Positions 17,702 to 26,826 of a stretch of DNA of 64,000 nucleotides are shown here, one piece after another (the stretch's first letter is position 1; each line of letters begins with the position of its first letter). Source of the DNA: Flagellimonas algicola (lineage in GTDB: Bacteria; Bacteroidota; Bacteroidia; Flavobacteriales; Flavobacteriaceae); NCBI RefSeq assembly GCF_005937185.1, contig NZ_VCNI01000001.1, forward strand, positions 678,657-742,656, given 5' to 3'. The notes below the pieces were generated by a model, which made no database searches, had not been told where the DNA came from, and saw only the letters and a list, made by a program, of their open reading frames with translations. A program made the position numbers and the translations under genes.

Positions 17702-18606
17702 TGCACTATATAGACCCCCATATACATATGGTCTCAAGGACCACAGACGATTATGAAGCCATGAGGGAAGCCGGTATTGTGGCTGTTATTGAACCGGCTT
17801 TCTGGTTGGGACAACCTCGCACTACAGTGGGATCCTTCAAGGATTACTTTAGCATGCTGGTCGGTTGGGAACGCTTTAGGGCTTCGCAATTTGGAATCAA
17901 GCATTATTGCACCATCGGACTGAATTCCAAGGAAGCGAACAATGAGGAGTTGGCCGAGCAGGTCATGGAAGTCCTACCACAATTTTTGGCCAAGGAAGGT
18001 GTTGTGGCCGTTGGTGAAATTGGGTATGATGATCAATCCCAAGCCGAGGACAAATACTTCCGCTTACAACTGGAACTCGCCAAGGAATTTGAACTTCCCG
18101 TTATGGTTCATACTCCGCATCGAGATAAGAAAAATGGAACCCTAAGGAGTATGGATGTCATCCAGGAACATGGCATTCCAGAACATATGGTGGTCATAGA
18201 CCACAACAATGAAGAAACCGTTAAACATGTGCTGGATAGAGGCTTTTGGGCCGCCTTTACCATCTACCCGAAAACCAAGATGAGCAAAATGCGGATGGTG
18301 AATATTGTAAACACCTATGGTTCTGAAAAGATTATTGTGGACAGCTCAGCCGATTGGGGAGTAAGTGATCCGTTATCCGTTCCAAGAACCGCGGCCTTAA
18401 TGAGAGAGAACGGCATTGCCGAACATCATATCCACCTCACTTGTTACCAAAATGCATTGACCGTTTACGGGCAAAGTGGACAGTTCAATGAATCTGGTTG
18501 GAAACAGGATCGTGTTGTAAAACAAGATGATCTCCATAAAGGAAATAGCGTGTTAAGGGGTCAAGAAGCGAAGGAAATCAACTTCAAAAACAGTATCGGG
18601 GATTAA
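17701..18606 (+). CDS. eboB: EboB, TatD-like metal-dependent hydrolase
   Basis: A 301-residue TIM-barrel amidohydrolase-type protein. Metal ligands are visible as DPHIH at the N-terminus, VGEIGYDD, MVHTPH and a late DSSADWG. ATG at 17701 overlaps the eboA stop; a 14-codon extension upstream would sit inside eboA and is rejected. In characterised ebo clusters this is the TatD-like member. It probably hydrolyses an unknown intermediate in the cytoplasm. Confidence 0.92.
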   Translation: MHYIDPHIHMVSRTTDDYEAMREAGIVAVIEPAFWLGQPRTTVGSFKDYFSMLVGWERFRASQFGIKHYCTIGLNSKEANNEELAEQVMEVLPQFLAKEGVVAVGEIGYDDQSQAEDKYFRLQLELAKEFELPVMVHTPHRDKKNGTLRSMDVIQEHGIPEHMVVIDHNNEETVKHVLDRGFWAAFTIYPKTKMSKMRMVNIVNTYGSEKIIVDSSADWGVSDPLSVPRTAALMRENGIAEHHIHLTCYQNALTVYGQSGQFNESGWKQDRVVKQDDLHKGNSVLRGQEAKEINFKNSIGD

Positions 18607-18609
18607 TAC

Positions 18610-19500
18610 ATGCAATGGTACGGGTATATACAGCTGATAAGGCCTGCCAATATTGTAACGGCCATAGCGGATATCATTGCGGGAGTGGCCATAACAGGTC
18701 TCTTTACCCTTGATGTTTGGAATCAGGAGGTTATCTTGAATCTGTGCCTGTTGATTCTTTCCACCTCCTGTTTATATGGCGGAGGAATTGTTTTTAATGA
18801 CGTCTTCGACATTGAGCAGGACAAAATCCATAGACCGGAGAGAGTAATTCCTTCGGGAAGGGTCAGCCTAAACCAAGCCAAACGCTTTGGCACCTTACTT
18901 TTCTTAGTCGGAATCCTTGCAGCTTTTGGGGCATCAATTTTAAGTGGTGGCTTGGCTACGGTCATTGCTCTGTTGGCCTTTCTCTATGACAAATACAGCA
19001 AACACAATTTAGTTTTGGGCCCATTAAATATGGGGGCGTGCAGGGGCTCTAATCTTCTGTTGGGTATGAGCATTGTACAGCCTATTCCTTCGCAATTTCT
19101 TTGGATTGGATTACTGCCCATAATCTTTGTAGCGGCCATCACCCTAACCGCACAAAAGGAAAGCCAAGGAAAGAACAAAAGAGCTATAATGGTTGCCATG
19201 GTATTGGATGCAACTATAGTAGCCGGTATCTTACTATTAGGCCGATACTTTAACTTTTCATTAAAATCAGCTTCCATATTTATAGTATTTTGGTATGGAG
19301 TAAACTTTTTGGCGAAGCTTAAGGCGATTCGGCATAATCATCCAATAGCCATTAAAAATGCAGTAAAAACTGGGGTTTTGTCGCTTATCCCCCTAAATGC
19401 AAGCTATGTAGCGGGTTTTGGTTCCATGTATTTGGGATTGGCTACGCTTTGCCTGCTGCCCCTGTCCATATATCTGGCTAAAAGATTTGCGGTGACCTAA
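18610..19500 (+). CDS. eboC: EboC, UbiA-like prenyltransferase
   Basis: A 296-residue protein with about eight to nine membrane helices. The UbiA aspartate-rich motif NDVFDIEQD and the following RPERVIPSG are present, and a second motif region reads YDKYSKHN. UbiA enzymes join a prenyl diphosphate to an acceptor in the membrane. It starts 3 bases after the eboB stop. It is the membrane-bound biosynthetic step of the cluster; donor and acceptor are not known. Confidence 0.94.
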   Translation: MQWYGYIQLIRPANIVTAIADIIAGVAITGLFTLDVWNQEVILNLCLLILSTSCLYGGGIVFNDVFDIEQDKIHRPERVIPSGRVSLNQAKRFGTLLFLVGILAAFGASILSGGLATVIALLAFLYDKYSKHNLVLGPLNMGACRGSNLLLGMSIVQPIPSQFLWIGLLPIIFVAAITLTAQKESQGKNKRAIMVAMVLDATIVAGILLLGRYFNFSLKSASIFIVFWYGVNFLAKLKAIRHNHPIAIKNAVKTGVLSLIPLNASYVAGFGSMYLGLATLCLLPLSIYLAKRFAVT

Positions 19501-19506
19501 TTTGTT

Positions 19507-20682
19507 ATGCAGAAAGAAATTATGAAAAAGGAAAGAACATTAGAGCAGAAGTTTCAAGTGAGTTTTCAATTTAAGGTGTTGTTTACCCACCAGATTTTCG
19601 ATGTGGACAATACAATTCTCCACAAACTACTGTCGGAAAATGCAATGAACACCAGCAAAGCGCTTGTTGTGGTGGATAGTGGAGTTAAAGATGCCCATCC
19701 TACGCTGTTACCAGCTATTGAAAATTACTTTGATAATTTCGGTAAGTCCATTGCCCTTCAAGGGGATATTTTGGAAATTCCAGGTGGGGAGGCCGCTAAA
19801 AATGATGAAGCTCTCATCAAATCCATTTTGGACAAGGTGAACCGATTTGGGATTGATAGGCATTCGTATATCATTGCCATAGGCGGAGGTGCGGTTTTGG
19901 ATGCTGTGGGTTTTGCTGCCGCGATAGCACATCGCGGTGTTAGACATATTAGAATACCCACTACGGTTTTATCCCAAAACGACTCTGGTATTGGGGTGAA
20001 AAATGGGATTAATTCTTATGGAAAAAAGAATTTCACAGGCTGTTTCGCCAGTCCGTATGCGGTTATAAATGATGCCACTTTCCTCACCACTTTGGATGAC
20101 CGGGATTGGAGATCTGGAATAGCAGAGGCCATTAAAGTAGCCTTGATCATGGATTTGGATTTCTTCGAGTGGATCGAAACGGAGGCAGACGCCTTGGCCA
20201 ATCGCAATATGGAAGTAATGGACGAGCTCATCTATCGTTGTGCGGATTTGCATATGCAGCACATCCGAACTTCTGGTGATGCCTTTGAACAAGGATCATC
20301 CCGTCCACTGGATTTTGGACATTGGGCTGCCCATAAATTGGAACAATTATCCCATTTTTCGTTACGTCATGGAGAAGCGGTGGCCATTGGTATTGCTCTG
20401 GACAGTACCTATTCGCAGCTAAAAGGATATCTGAACCAGCCATCTCTTTATCGCATTTTGAATCTGATGACTACTTTGGGATTTGAACTGCATCACCCAG
20501 AACTTAATGACCAGGTCATACAAGGACTTGAAGAATTTAGAGAGCATTTGGGCGGACAGCTTACCATTATGTTGCTCAACGCCATTGGCAAAGGGTTTGA
20601 AGTCCATGAAATGGATGAGGAACTGGTTCTGGAGGCGATGAATTATGTGCAACAGTACAGTGCGCAAAAAATTGAGATGTAA
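19507..20682 (+). CDS. eboD: EboD, 3-dehydroquinate synthase-like cyclase
   Basis: A 391-residue protein of the sugar-phosphate cyclase superfamily. The NAD-binding GGGAVLDAVGFAAA, the following TTVLSQNDSGIGVKNG and the metal-ligand histidines in DFGHWAAHKLE and LRHGEAVAIG are present. In EboD the active site differs from aroB. No other shikimate genes are here, so a specialised cyclase is more likely than primary aromatic synthesis. Its stop shares a base with the eboE start. Confidence 0.94.
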   Translation: MQKEIMKKERTLEQKFQVSFQFKVLFTHQIFDVDNTILHKLLSENAMNTSKALVVVDSGVKDAHPTLLPAIENYFDNFGKSIALQGDILEIPGGEAAKNDEALIKSILDKVNRFGIDRHSYIIAIGGGAVLDAVGFAAAIAHRGVRHIRIPTTVLSQNDSGIGVKNGINSYGKKNFTGCFASPYAVINDATFLTTLDDRDWRSGIAEAIKVALIMDLDFFEWIETEADALANRNMEVMDELIYRCADLHMQHIRTSGDAFEQGSSRPLDFGHWAAHKLEQLSHFSLRHGEAVAIGIALDSTYSQLKGYLNQPSLYRILNLMTTLGFELHHPELNDQVIQGLEEFREHLGGQLTIMLLNAIGKGFEVHEMDEELVLEAMNYVQQYSAQKIEM

Positions 20683-21893
20683 TGCAAATTGAACAGAATG
20701 CTCATTTAACCTACTGCACCAATATTCATCCTGGAGAAAGTTGGGAAGAAGTCTTTGCCAGTTTGCAAACATATGGCTTGGAAGTAAAAAATAAGGTTTC
20801 CAACAATCAAGCCTTTGGTATTGGTTTACGATTATCGAGACGTAGCGCGGAAGAATTGATTCAAGGAAATCAATTAGACCATTTCAAGTCTTGGTTGGAT
20901 GCCCACAATTTATATGTATTTACCATGAATGGTTTCCCTTATGGCGATTTTCATCATGTTACAGTAAAAGACCAGGTCCATACTCCCGATTGGACAACGG
21001 CAGACCGAGTGGTATACACAAAAAGTCTGGTGAAAATTCTCGCCCATCTGCTTCCAGAAGGCATGGAAGGTGGAATTTCAACTTCCCCCCTCTCCTATAA
21101 ATATTGGTTCAAAACCAACGAGCAGATTGAAGAGGTAAAAAACAAAGCTACCCTATCCCTTATGTCAGTGGTTGAAGATCTGGTCAGAATCAAAAATCAA
21201 CAAGGCAAAACCATACACATCGATATTGAACCGGAACCGGACGGGGTTTTGGAAAATACCCAAGAAGTCATTTCCTTTTATCAAGATCATTTGCTCAAAA
21301 CGGGTGTGGTGGTATTGCAGGAAAAACTAAAATGTTCCCAGTCCGATGCACGTAAGCACATTTTGGACCACATTCAAATCTGTTATGATGTCTGCCATTT
21401 CTCGTTGGCCTATGAAGAACCAAAGGACGTTATGGCACAATTTCAGGAACAGGGCATTAAAGTTGGGAAAATACAGATTAGCGCTGCGCTTAAAAGTAGA
21501 CGTTCTCCAGATATTTCCATCAAAGAACAGCAGGATTGCCTGCAACAATTTGATGAACCAGTTTACCTGCATCAAGCAGTGGTGCAGCGTGAGGATGGAA
21601 ACCTGGACCGTTATCCCGACCTTCAAGAGGGCATACATGCCATGACCAGCGAAAATTTTAAGGAACTGCGGGCGCATTTCCATATCCCCATTTTTATCCC
21701 AGATTTTCAAGTATTGGAATCCACCCAAAACGACATTGTCAAAGCTTTGAAACTATGGCAAGAAATTTCTTATAGCAGTCATCTGGAGGTTGAAACCTAT
21801 ACCTGGACCATTTTGCCAGAGCATTTACAAACGGATATAACAAGTTCCATTGTAAGGGAACTGCAATGGGTCCTGAAACAATTGGAATCTTAA
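20682..21893 (+). CDS. eboE: EboE, xylose-isomerase-like TIM-barrel protein
   Basis: A 403-residue protein. Motifs of the family include LTYCTNIHPGESW at the N-terminus, HIDIEPEPDG near the middle and CYDVCHFSLAYE, with acidic and histidine residues set as in AP-endonuclease-2-like barrels. It is usually annotated as a metabolite-traffic or sugar-isomerase-like protein. ATG at 20682 overlaps the eboD stop. The reaction is unknown. Confidence 0.92.
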   Translation: MQIEQNAHLTYCTNIHPGESWEEVFASLQTYGLEVKNKVSNNQAFGIGLRLSRRSAEELIQGNQLDHFKSWLDAHNLYVFTMNGFPYGDFHHVTVKDQVHTPDWTTADRVVYTKSLVKILAHLLPEGMEGGISTSPLSYKYWFKTNEQIEEVKNKATLSLMSVVEDLVRIKNQQGKTIHIDIEPEPDGVLENTQEVISFYQDHLLKTGVVVLQEKLKCSQSDARKHILDHIQICYDVCHFSLAYEEPKDVMAQFQEQGIKVGKIQISAALKSRRSPDISIKEQQDCLQQFDEPVYLHQAVVQREDGNLDRYPDLQEGIHAMTSENFKELRAHFHIPIFIPDFQVLESTQNDIVKALKLWQEISYSSHLEVETYTWTILPEHLQTDITSSIVRELQWVLKQLES

Positions 21894-21906
21894 TCAGAAG
21901 TAAAGC

Positions 21907-23292
21907 ATGAAACAAACTGCGGTCATCAATGTGGTTGGACTCTCTTCTTCCCTACTTCAACATGAAGATTTGTTTTTGACCCAGTGGATAAAAAACAAAA
22001 GACTTTCCAAGATAAAACCAGTGCTTCCGGCAGTAACTTGTTCTGCCCAATCCACCTATTTGACCGGAAAATGGCCTTCAGAACATGGGATTGTGGCCAA
22101 CGGCTGGTACTTTAAGGATGAGTGTGAGGTGAAGTTGTGGAGACAGTCCAATCACTTGGTGCAGTCCGTAAAGATATGGGACAAGGCCAAAGCGGAGAAT
22201 TCCAACTTTAGCTGCTCCAATATGTTTTGGTGGTATAATATGTATTCCAATTCAGACTTTAACGTGACCCCAAGACCGCAATACAGGGCAGACGGACAAA
22301 AGATTCCCGATTGCTATTCCAATCCCCCAGAACTAAGGGATAAGCTGCAAAAGGAATTGGGCACTTTCCCACTATTTAATTTTTGGGGGCCAACGGCCAA
22401 TATTAAATCCTCCCAGTGGATTGCTGATGCCTCCAAATTAGTGCATACTTGGCACGAACCAACCTTGCAGTTAATCTATCTGCCTCATTTGGACTATGTG
22501 TTGCAAAAGCATAATGACCAAGACATCATTTATCAGCATCTAAAGGAGTTGGATGCGGTCCTAAAAGACCTTATTGAGTTTTATGAGGTAAAAGGAATTG
22601 ACCCCATTGTACTTTCAGGATATGGCATCACCCCAGTAAAAGGGCCAATTCACATCAACCGATTGTTGAGGAAAAAAGGATATATAAAAGTTAGGGAAGA
22701 AAATGGATTGGAAATTTTGGACCCAGGAGCCTGTGATGCTTTCGCCATGGCAGATCATCAAATTGCACACATCTACGTAAATGCCAAAGGCAAATTGCAA
22801 GAAGTTAAAAGACTCCTTGAAAATTGTCCAGAAATAGATTTAGTCCTGGATTCCGATAACAAAAAGGATCATCATCTAGATCATGAACGGTCAGGCGACC
22901 TAGTGATAGTTTCAAAACAAGAATACTGGTTTACCTATTATTATTGGCTGGATGATGCTAAAGCGCCAGACTTTGCCAGAACCGTGGATATCCATAAAAA
23001 ACCGGGATATGATCCGGTGGAAATGTTCACGGATCCCAATAAAAATTTGATGTTAGCACGAATTGGATGGAAACTGCTAAAGAAAAAACTCGGATTTAGG
23101 AGCTTGTTCAATATGATTCCACTGGATGCCAATTTGATCAAAGGATCTCATGGTGCCATCAACATTTCCGAGGAATATTATCCGGTTTTCATACACAGTT
23201 CTGACAAAGGGAAGCAGGACAGCGAAACCCTACTTCCTACGGAAGTCTATGGTCATATCTGGGGGAATATCTTTGGAACAGCCAATGAATAG
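21907..23292 (+). CDS. eboF: EboF, nucleotide pyrophosphatase/phosphodiesterase-like protein
   Basis: A 461-residue protein of the alkaline phosphatase superfamily. The nucleophile region PAVTCSAQSTYLTG puts the catalytic Thr at residue 44. HIxR-like and late SHG metal-site segments (KGSHGAINI) follow. No signal peptide is visible, so it is probably cytoplasmic. It begins 13 bases after eboE and ends the ebo set. It may release a phosphate or nucleotide group during assembly of the ebo product. Confidence 0.92.
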   Translation: MKQTAVINVVGLSSSLLQHEDLFLTQWIKNKRLSKIKPVLPAVTCSAQSTYLTGKWPSEHGIVANGWYFKDECEVKLWRQSNHLVQSVKIWDKAKAENSNFSCSNMFWWYNMYSNSDFNVTPRPQYRADGQKIPDCYSNPPELRDKLQKELGTFPLFNFWGPTANIKSSQWIADASKLVHTWHEPTLQLIYLPHLDYVLQKHNDQDIIYQHLKELDAVLKDLIEFYEVKGIDPIVLSGYGITPVKGPIHINRLLRKKGYIKVREENGLEILDPGACDAFAMADHQIAHIYVNAKGKLQEVKRLLENCPEIDLVLDSDNKKDHHLDHERSGDLVIVSKQEYWFTYYYWLDDAKAPDFARTVDIHKKPGYDPVEMFTDPNKNLMLARIGWKLLKKKLGFRSLFNMIPLDANLIKGSHGAINISEEYYPVFIHSSDKGKQDSETLLPTEVYGHIWGNIFGTANE

Positions 23293-23303
23293 AAATTGAC
23301 TTT

Positions 23304-23323
23304 ACCGATACATAAACATCGGT
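23304..23323 (+). terminator. weak hairpin after eboF
   Basis: ACCGAT and ATCGGT form a 6-bp perfect stem with an 8-base loop, 12 bases past the eboF stop. There is no T-tract, so it may be a processing or stability element rather than a terminator. Confidence 0.3.
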
Positions 23324-23422
23324 CTACATTGTATAAAATATTTCAACGGGCAATTATACACAGGAAAGAGACTATAAATCCTTAATTTTCCTTGTTTAAA
23401 ATAAATTTCGAACGGCAAGACT

Positions 23423-26400
23423 ATGAGCGTGACAAAATATGTAGTGGCACTTTTGGTGCTCCTCACCGCAGTTTCCTGTGGTAAAAAACAAAAGGAGATA
23501 TTGGTATTGAGCAAAACCGAAGGCTTTAGGCATGGTTCCATTGAGGCTGGAATTGTAGCCCTGCAAAAACTAGGAACAGAGAACGGCCTTCAGGTGGTCG
23601 CCACTGAGGATGTGTCATACATCGTAGAAGATTCCTTGAAAAATTATGACGCTGTGGTCTTTCTAAATACCACAGGTGACATCTTGAATGCAGTTCAGCA
23701 AGCCGATTTTGAACGCTATATTCAGGCTGGTGGCGGTTTTGTTGGAGTTCATGCCGCAACAGACACGGAGTACGACTGGCCATGGTTTAACGAATTGGTG
23801 GGCGCCTATTTCATGGGACATCCAGCTGTGCAACCTGCTACTTTAAATATTATCGACGGAACGCATTCCAGCACCCAAATGCTTGATAGTACTTGGGTCA
23901 AGGAAGATGAATGGTACAACTTTAAGAGTTTTAATAAAGATGTTAATGTTCTGATTGAGATTGATGAAAACACTTATGAAGGCGGAAATCACGGAGAGCA
24001 CCATCCCATTTCTTGGCATCATGATTACGACGGAGGGCGTGCTTTCTACACCGCCATGGGCCATACCGATGAAACTTTTACAGATGAGACCTTTCTAAAA
24101 CATCTCATGGGCGGGATAAACTATGCCATGGGCAATCGCTCATTGGATTACAGCAAAGTCAAAACCGACAGAGTTCCGCTAGAGAACCGATTTACCAAGA
24201 AAATCCTGGATTTTAATCTGGATGAACCCATGGAGTTGGCCGAGTTGCCGGGCAGGGGAATTTTATTCATTGAGCGAAGAGGCAGTCTTAAACTATACGA
24301 TTTCAAAACAGCATCCACCAAGGTAATTGCAAAATTGGACCTGTTTTATGGCAATGAAGATGGGCTTTTGGGAATGGCGGTGGACCCAAATTATGAAAAG
24401 AACAACTGGATTTATCTCTTCTATTCGTCCGCAGAAAAGGTGGAACAACATGTCTCCCGATTTACCCTTAAAGATGATGTCCTGGACCTGGATTCCGAAA
24501 AAATCTTGTTGGAGATTCCGCTGATACGCGAGTGCTGCCACAGTGGCGGCGGCTTGGAATTTGGACCTGATGGAAATTTATTCATCGGTTTAGGAGATAA
24601 TACCAATCCATTTGAATCCCAGGGATTTGCACCCATAGACGAGCAAAAGGGAAGGGCACTTTGGGATGCCCAAAAATCCGCTGCCAACACCAACGACCTT
24701 CGAGGTAAAATTCTACGGATAAAGCCAGAGGATGATGGCACATACTCCATTCCCAAAGGGAACCTCTTTCCAGAAGGAACCCCCAACACCCGCGCTGAAA
24801 TTTATGTTATGGGCTGTCGTAACCCTTTCAGATTCCACATTGATTCCAAGACCGGCTATGTGTACTGGGGTGATGTTGGACCTGATGCCGGAAAGGGAGT
24901 CGAAGACCGCGGCCCTAAGGGAATGGGCGAAATAGACCAGGCCAGAGAAGCCGGATTCTGGGGTTGGCCATACACCCGTGGTAACAATCAACTGTACAAC
25001 GATTACGACTTTGCCAAGGAAGAATCCGGGCCTAAGTTTGACCCTAATAATTTAATCAATGATTCGCCGAACAATACTGGTATACATGAGCTTCCTCCAG
25101 CCCAGGAATCCATGATTTGGTATTCCTATGACCGCTCGGAAGAGTTTCCATGGTTGGGCGAAGGTGGAGTAAATCCCATGGCCGGTGTGGTGTATCACTC
25201 TTCCGATTATCCTAATGCCACCGAAAGTACTTTCCCAAAGTATTTTGAGAACAAACTGTTTGTCTACGAATGGATGCGGGATTGGATCTATGTGGTGACA
25301 CTGGATGAAGAACAGAACTATGTTAAGGCCGACCCCTTTATGCCCAGTACCGAGTTTTCGCACCCAATGGATATGATCTTTGGTTCTGACGGGAAGATGT
25401 ACATGCTTGAATACGGTCAAAAATGGAACTCCAGAAATCTGGATGCCCGCTTGAGTCAAATTTCTTATATAGAAGGAAACCTAAAACCTGTGGCACAGAT
25501 CACGTCCAACACAGAAATAGGGGCCGCTCCCCTATCCGTTGAATTTTCAGGTTCGTCCTCTATAGATTATGATGGGGATGCGCTAAGTTATGAATGGTCT
25601 TTTTCTAACAGTTCTCAAGTGGAATCCACTGAAGAATCTCCAGTTCACACTTTTGAGGAAGCAGGACTTTACAGTGTACAATTAAAGGTAACCGACCCCT
25701 TGGGGAACTCAGATGTGACCAACACCAAGATTTTGGTGGGCAATACAGCTCCAGAGCTTCAAATACAGATTGAGCCCAAGGATTCCATGTATTTCAACAA
25801 CAAAAAAGTCGCTTTTAAGGTTACGGTTAACGATGCGGAAGATGGTAGTTCAGACGGCGGTAGCATCCCTGCAGACCAAATCAAGGTTACCTTTAGCTAT
25901 ATTCCCGAAGGCGAGGACATGATCAAGGCCACTTTGGGTCATCAGCAAAATGTGGTTCCCGAAGGGAAAGTACTCATGGATGCCACCGATTGTGCCGCCT
26001 GTCATGCCGTGGATGTCAAGGTAAATGGGCCAAGTTACATGGAGATTGCGGAAAAATATAGCAGTGACGACCGCAATAATATGATTGATCGGGTCAAAAA
26101 AGGAAGTTCTGGTGTTTGGGGCGAGTCCTTAATGTCGGCCCACCCACAATTGGATATTGAAGAAATTGGGAAAATGGTGGACTACATCCTGTCCTTAAGC
26201 CCAGATGAAAACGTGGAAGAAACACTATTACCCCTGTCTGGAACCGTGCGTTTCAAGGAACATATAAAGGGGGACAGCGGTGGAAAATATGTATTGATGG
26301 CCTCCTATTTGGACCAAGGTAACGATGAGGTTCCGAATTCCGCTTTAGCCACAAGCTCGCAGATGATTTTTACAACTTCCAAACTTGAGGCGGAAGAAGC

Positions 26401-26773
26401 AGACGAATTAAGCGATGATGTTGGGGAATGGGAAGCAGGAGGTGCCGGTCTTGTGGGTTCCATCAAACACGATAGCTATATCGGTTTTGAAAACATCAAT
26501 CTGAGCGGCTTAAAAAGTATTAGTTTTTCAGCCTTCTATATTTCTGGGTACAACTATAAGGGGGTGCTGGAGATTCGGGAAGATTCCCCCGAAGGTACGG
26601 TTATTGGCAGTACGGCCCTTGGGTTTTACCACGAGTCGGATGAAGGTTTCAAGAGCTATGAAATTCCTGTGAAGCCCACAGCTGAGCAAAGCGCACTCTA
26701 TCTGGTTTTCAAAAATCCAGTGGACGAAAAGCAATTTGTAGCCAATGCCAACTGGATTATTCTAAACTATTGA
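23423..26773 (+). CDS. large lipoprotein: ThuA, sugar dehydrogenase, PKD, cytochrome c and CBM6-like domains
   Basis: A 1116-residue protein. The lipobox is TAVSC (Cys19). The ThuA-like domain (about 25-235) has GGGFVGVHAATD and a GNHGEHHPISWHH metal-like cluster. A glucose/sorbosone dehydrogenase propeller (about 255-690) has ECCHSGGGLEFGPDG, followed by a PKD domain (about 695-775), cytochrome c (CAACH, 857-861) and a CBM6-like C-terminus. The family oxidises aldose sugars with PQQ or a related cofactor and passes electrons to the haem. It lies 130 bases after eboF on the same strand. The haem domain is strongly alike to the one in the 13395 gene, including GPSYMxIAEKY and SSGVWGExLMSAHP. 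Confidence 0.93.
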   Translation: MSVTKYVVALLVLLTAVSCGKKQKEILVLSKTEGFRHGSIEAGIVALQKLGTENGLQVVATEDVSYIVEDSLKNYDAVVFLNTTGDILNAVQQADFERYIQAGGGFVGVHAATDTEYDWPWFNELVGAYFMGHPAVQPATLNIIDGTHSSTQMLDSTWVKEDEWYNFKSFNKDVNVLIEIDENTYEGGNHGEHHPISWHHDYDGGRAFYTAMGHTDETFTDETFLKHLMGGINYAMGNRSLDYSKVKTDRVPLENRFTKKILDFNLDEPMELAELPGRGILFIERRGSLKLYDFKTASTKVIAKLDLFYGNEDGLLGMAVDPNYEKNNWIYLFYSSAEKVEQHVSRFTLKDDVLDLDSEKILLEIPLIRECCHSGGGLEFGPDGNLFIGLGDNTNPFESQGFAPIDEQKGRALWDAQKSAANTNDLRGKILRIKPEDDGTYSIPKGNLFPEGTPNTRAEIYVMGCRNPFRFHIDSKTGYVYWGDVGPDAGKGVEDRGPKGMGEIDQAREAGFWGWPYTRGNNQLYNDYDFAKEESGPKFDPNNLINDSPNNTGIHELPPAQESMIWYSYDRSEEFPWLGEGGVNPMAGVVYHSSDYPNATESTFPKYFENKLFVYEWMRDWIYVVTLDEEQNYVKADPFMPSTEFSHPMDMIFGSDGKMYMLEYGQKWNSRNLDARLSQISYIEGNLKPVAQITSNTEIGAAPLSVEFSGSSSIDYDGDALSYEWSFSNSSQVESTEESPVHTFEEAGLYSVQLKVTDPLGNSDVTNTKILVGNTAPELQIQIEPKDSMYFNNKKVAFKVTVNDAEDGSSDGGSIPADQIKVTFSYIPEGEDMIKATLGHQQNVVPEGKVLMDATDCAACHAVDVKVNGPSYMEIAEKYSSDDRNNMIDRVKKGSSGVWGESLMSAHPQLDIEEIGKMVDYILSLSPDENVEETLLPLSGTVRFKEHIKGDSGGKYVLMASYLDQGNDEVPNSALATSSQMIFTTSKLEAEEADELSDDVGEWEAGGAGLVGSIKHDSYIGFENINLSGLKSISFSAFYISGYNYKGVLEIREDSPEGTVIGSTALGFYHESDEGFKSYEIPVKPTAEQSALYLVFKNPVDEKQFVANANWIILNY

Positions 26774-26826
26774 TATCAGCATCTGAGCTAGGGTTTCAGG
26801 ACAAATCTTAACTGCAAAACTCTTGG

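Noticed and set aside
19507..20682. aroB (housekeeping shikimate enzyme)
   Set aside because: No other shikimate genes nearby; position and order match eboD.
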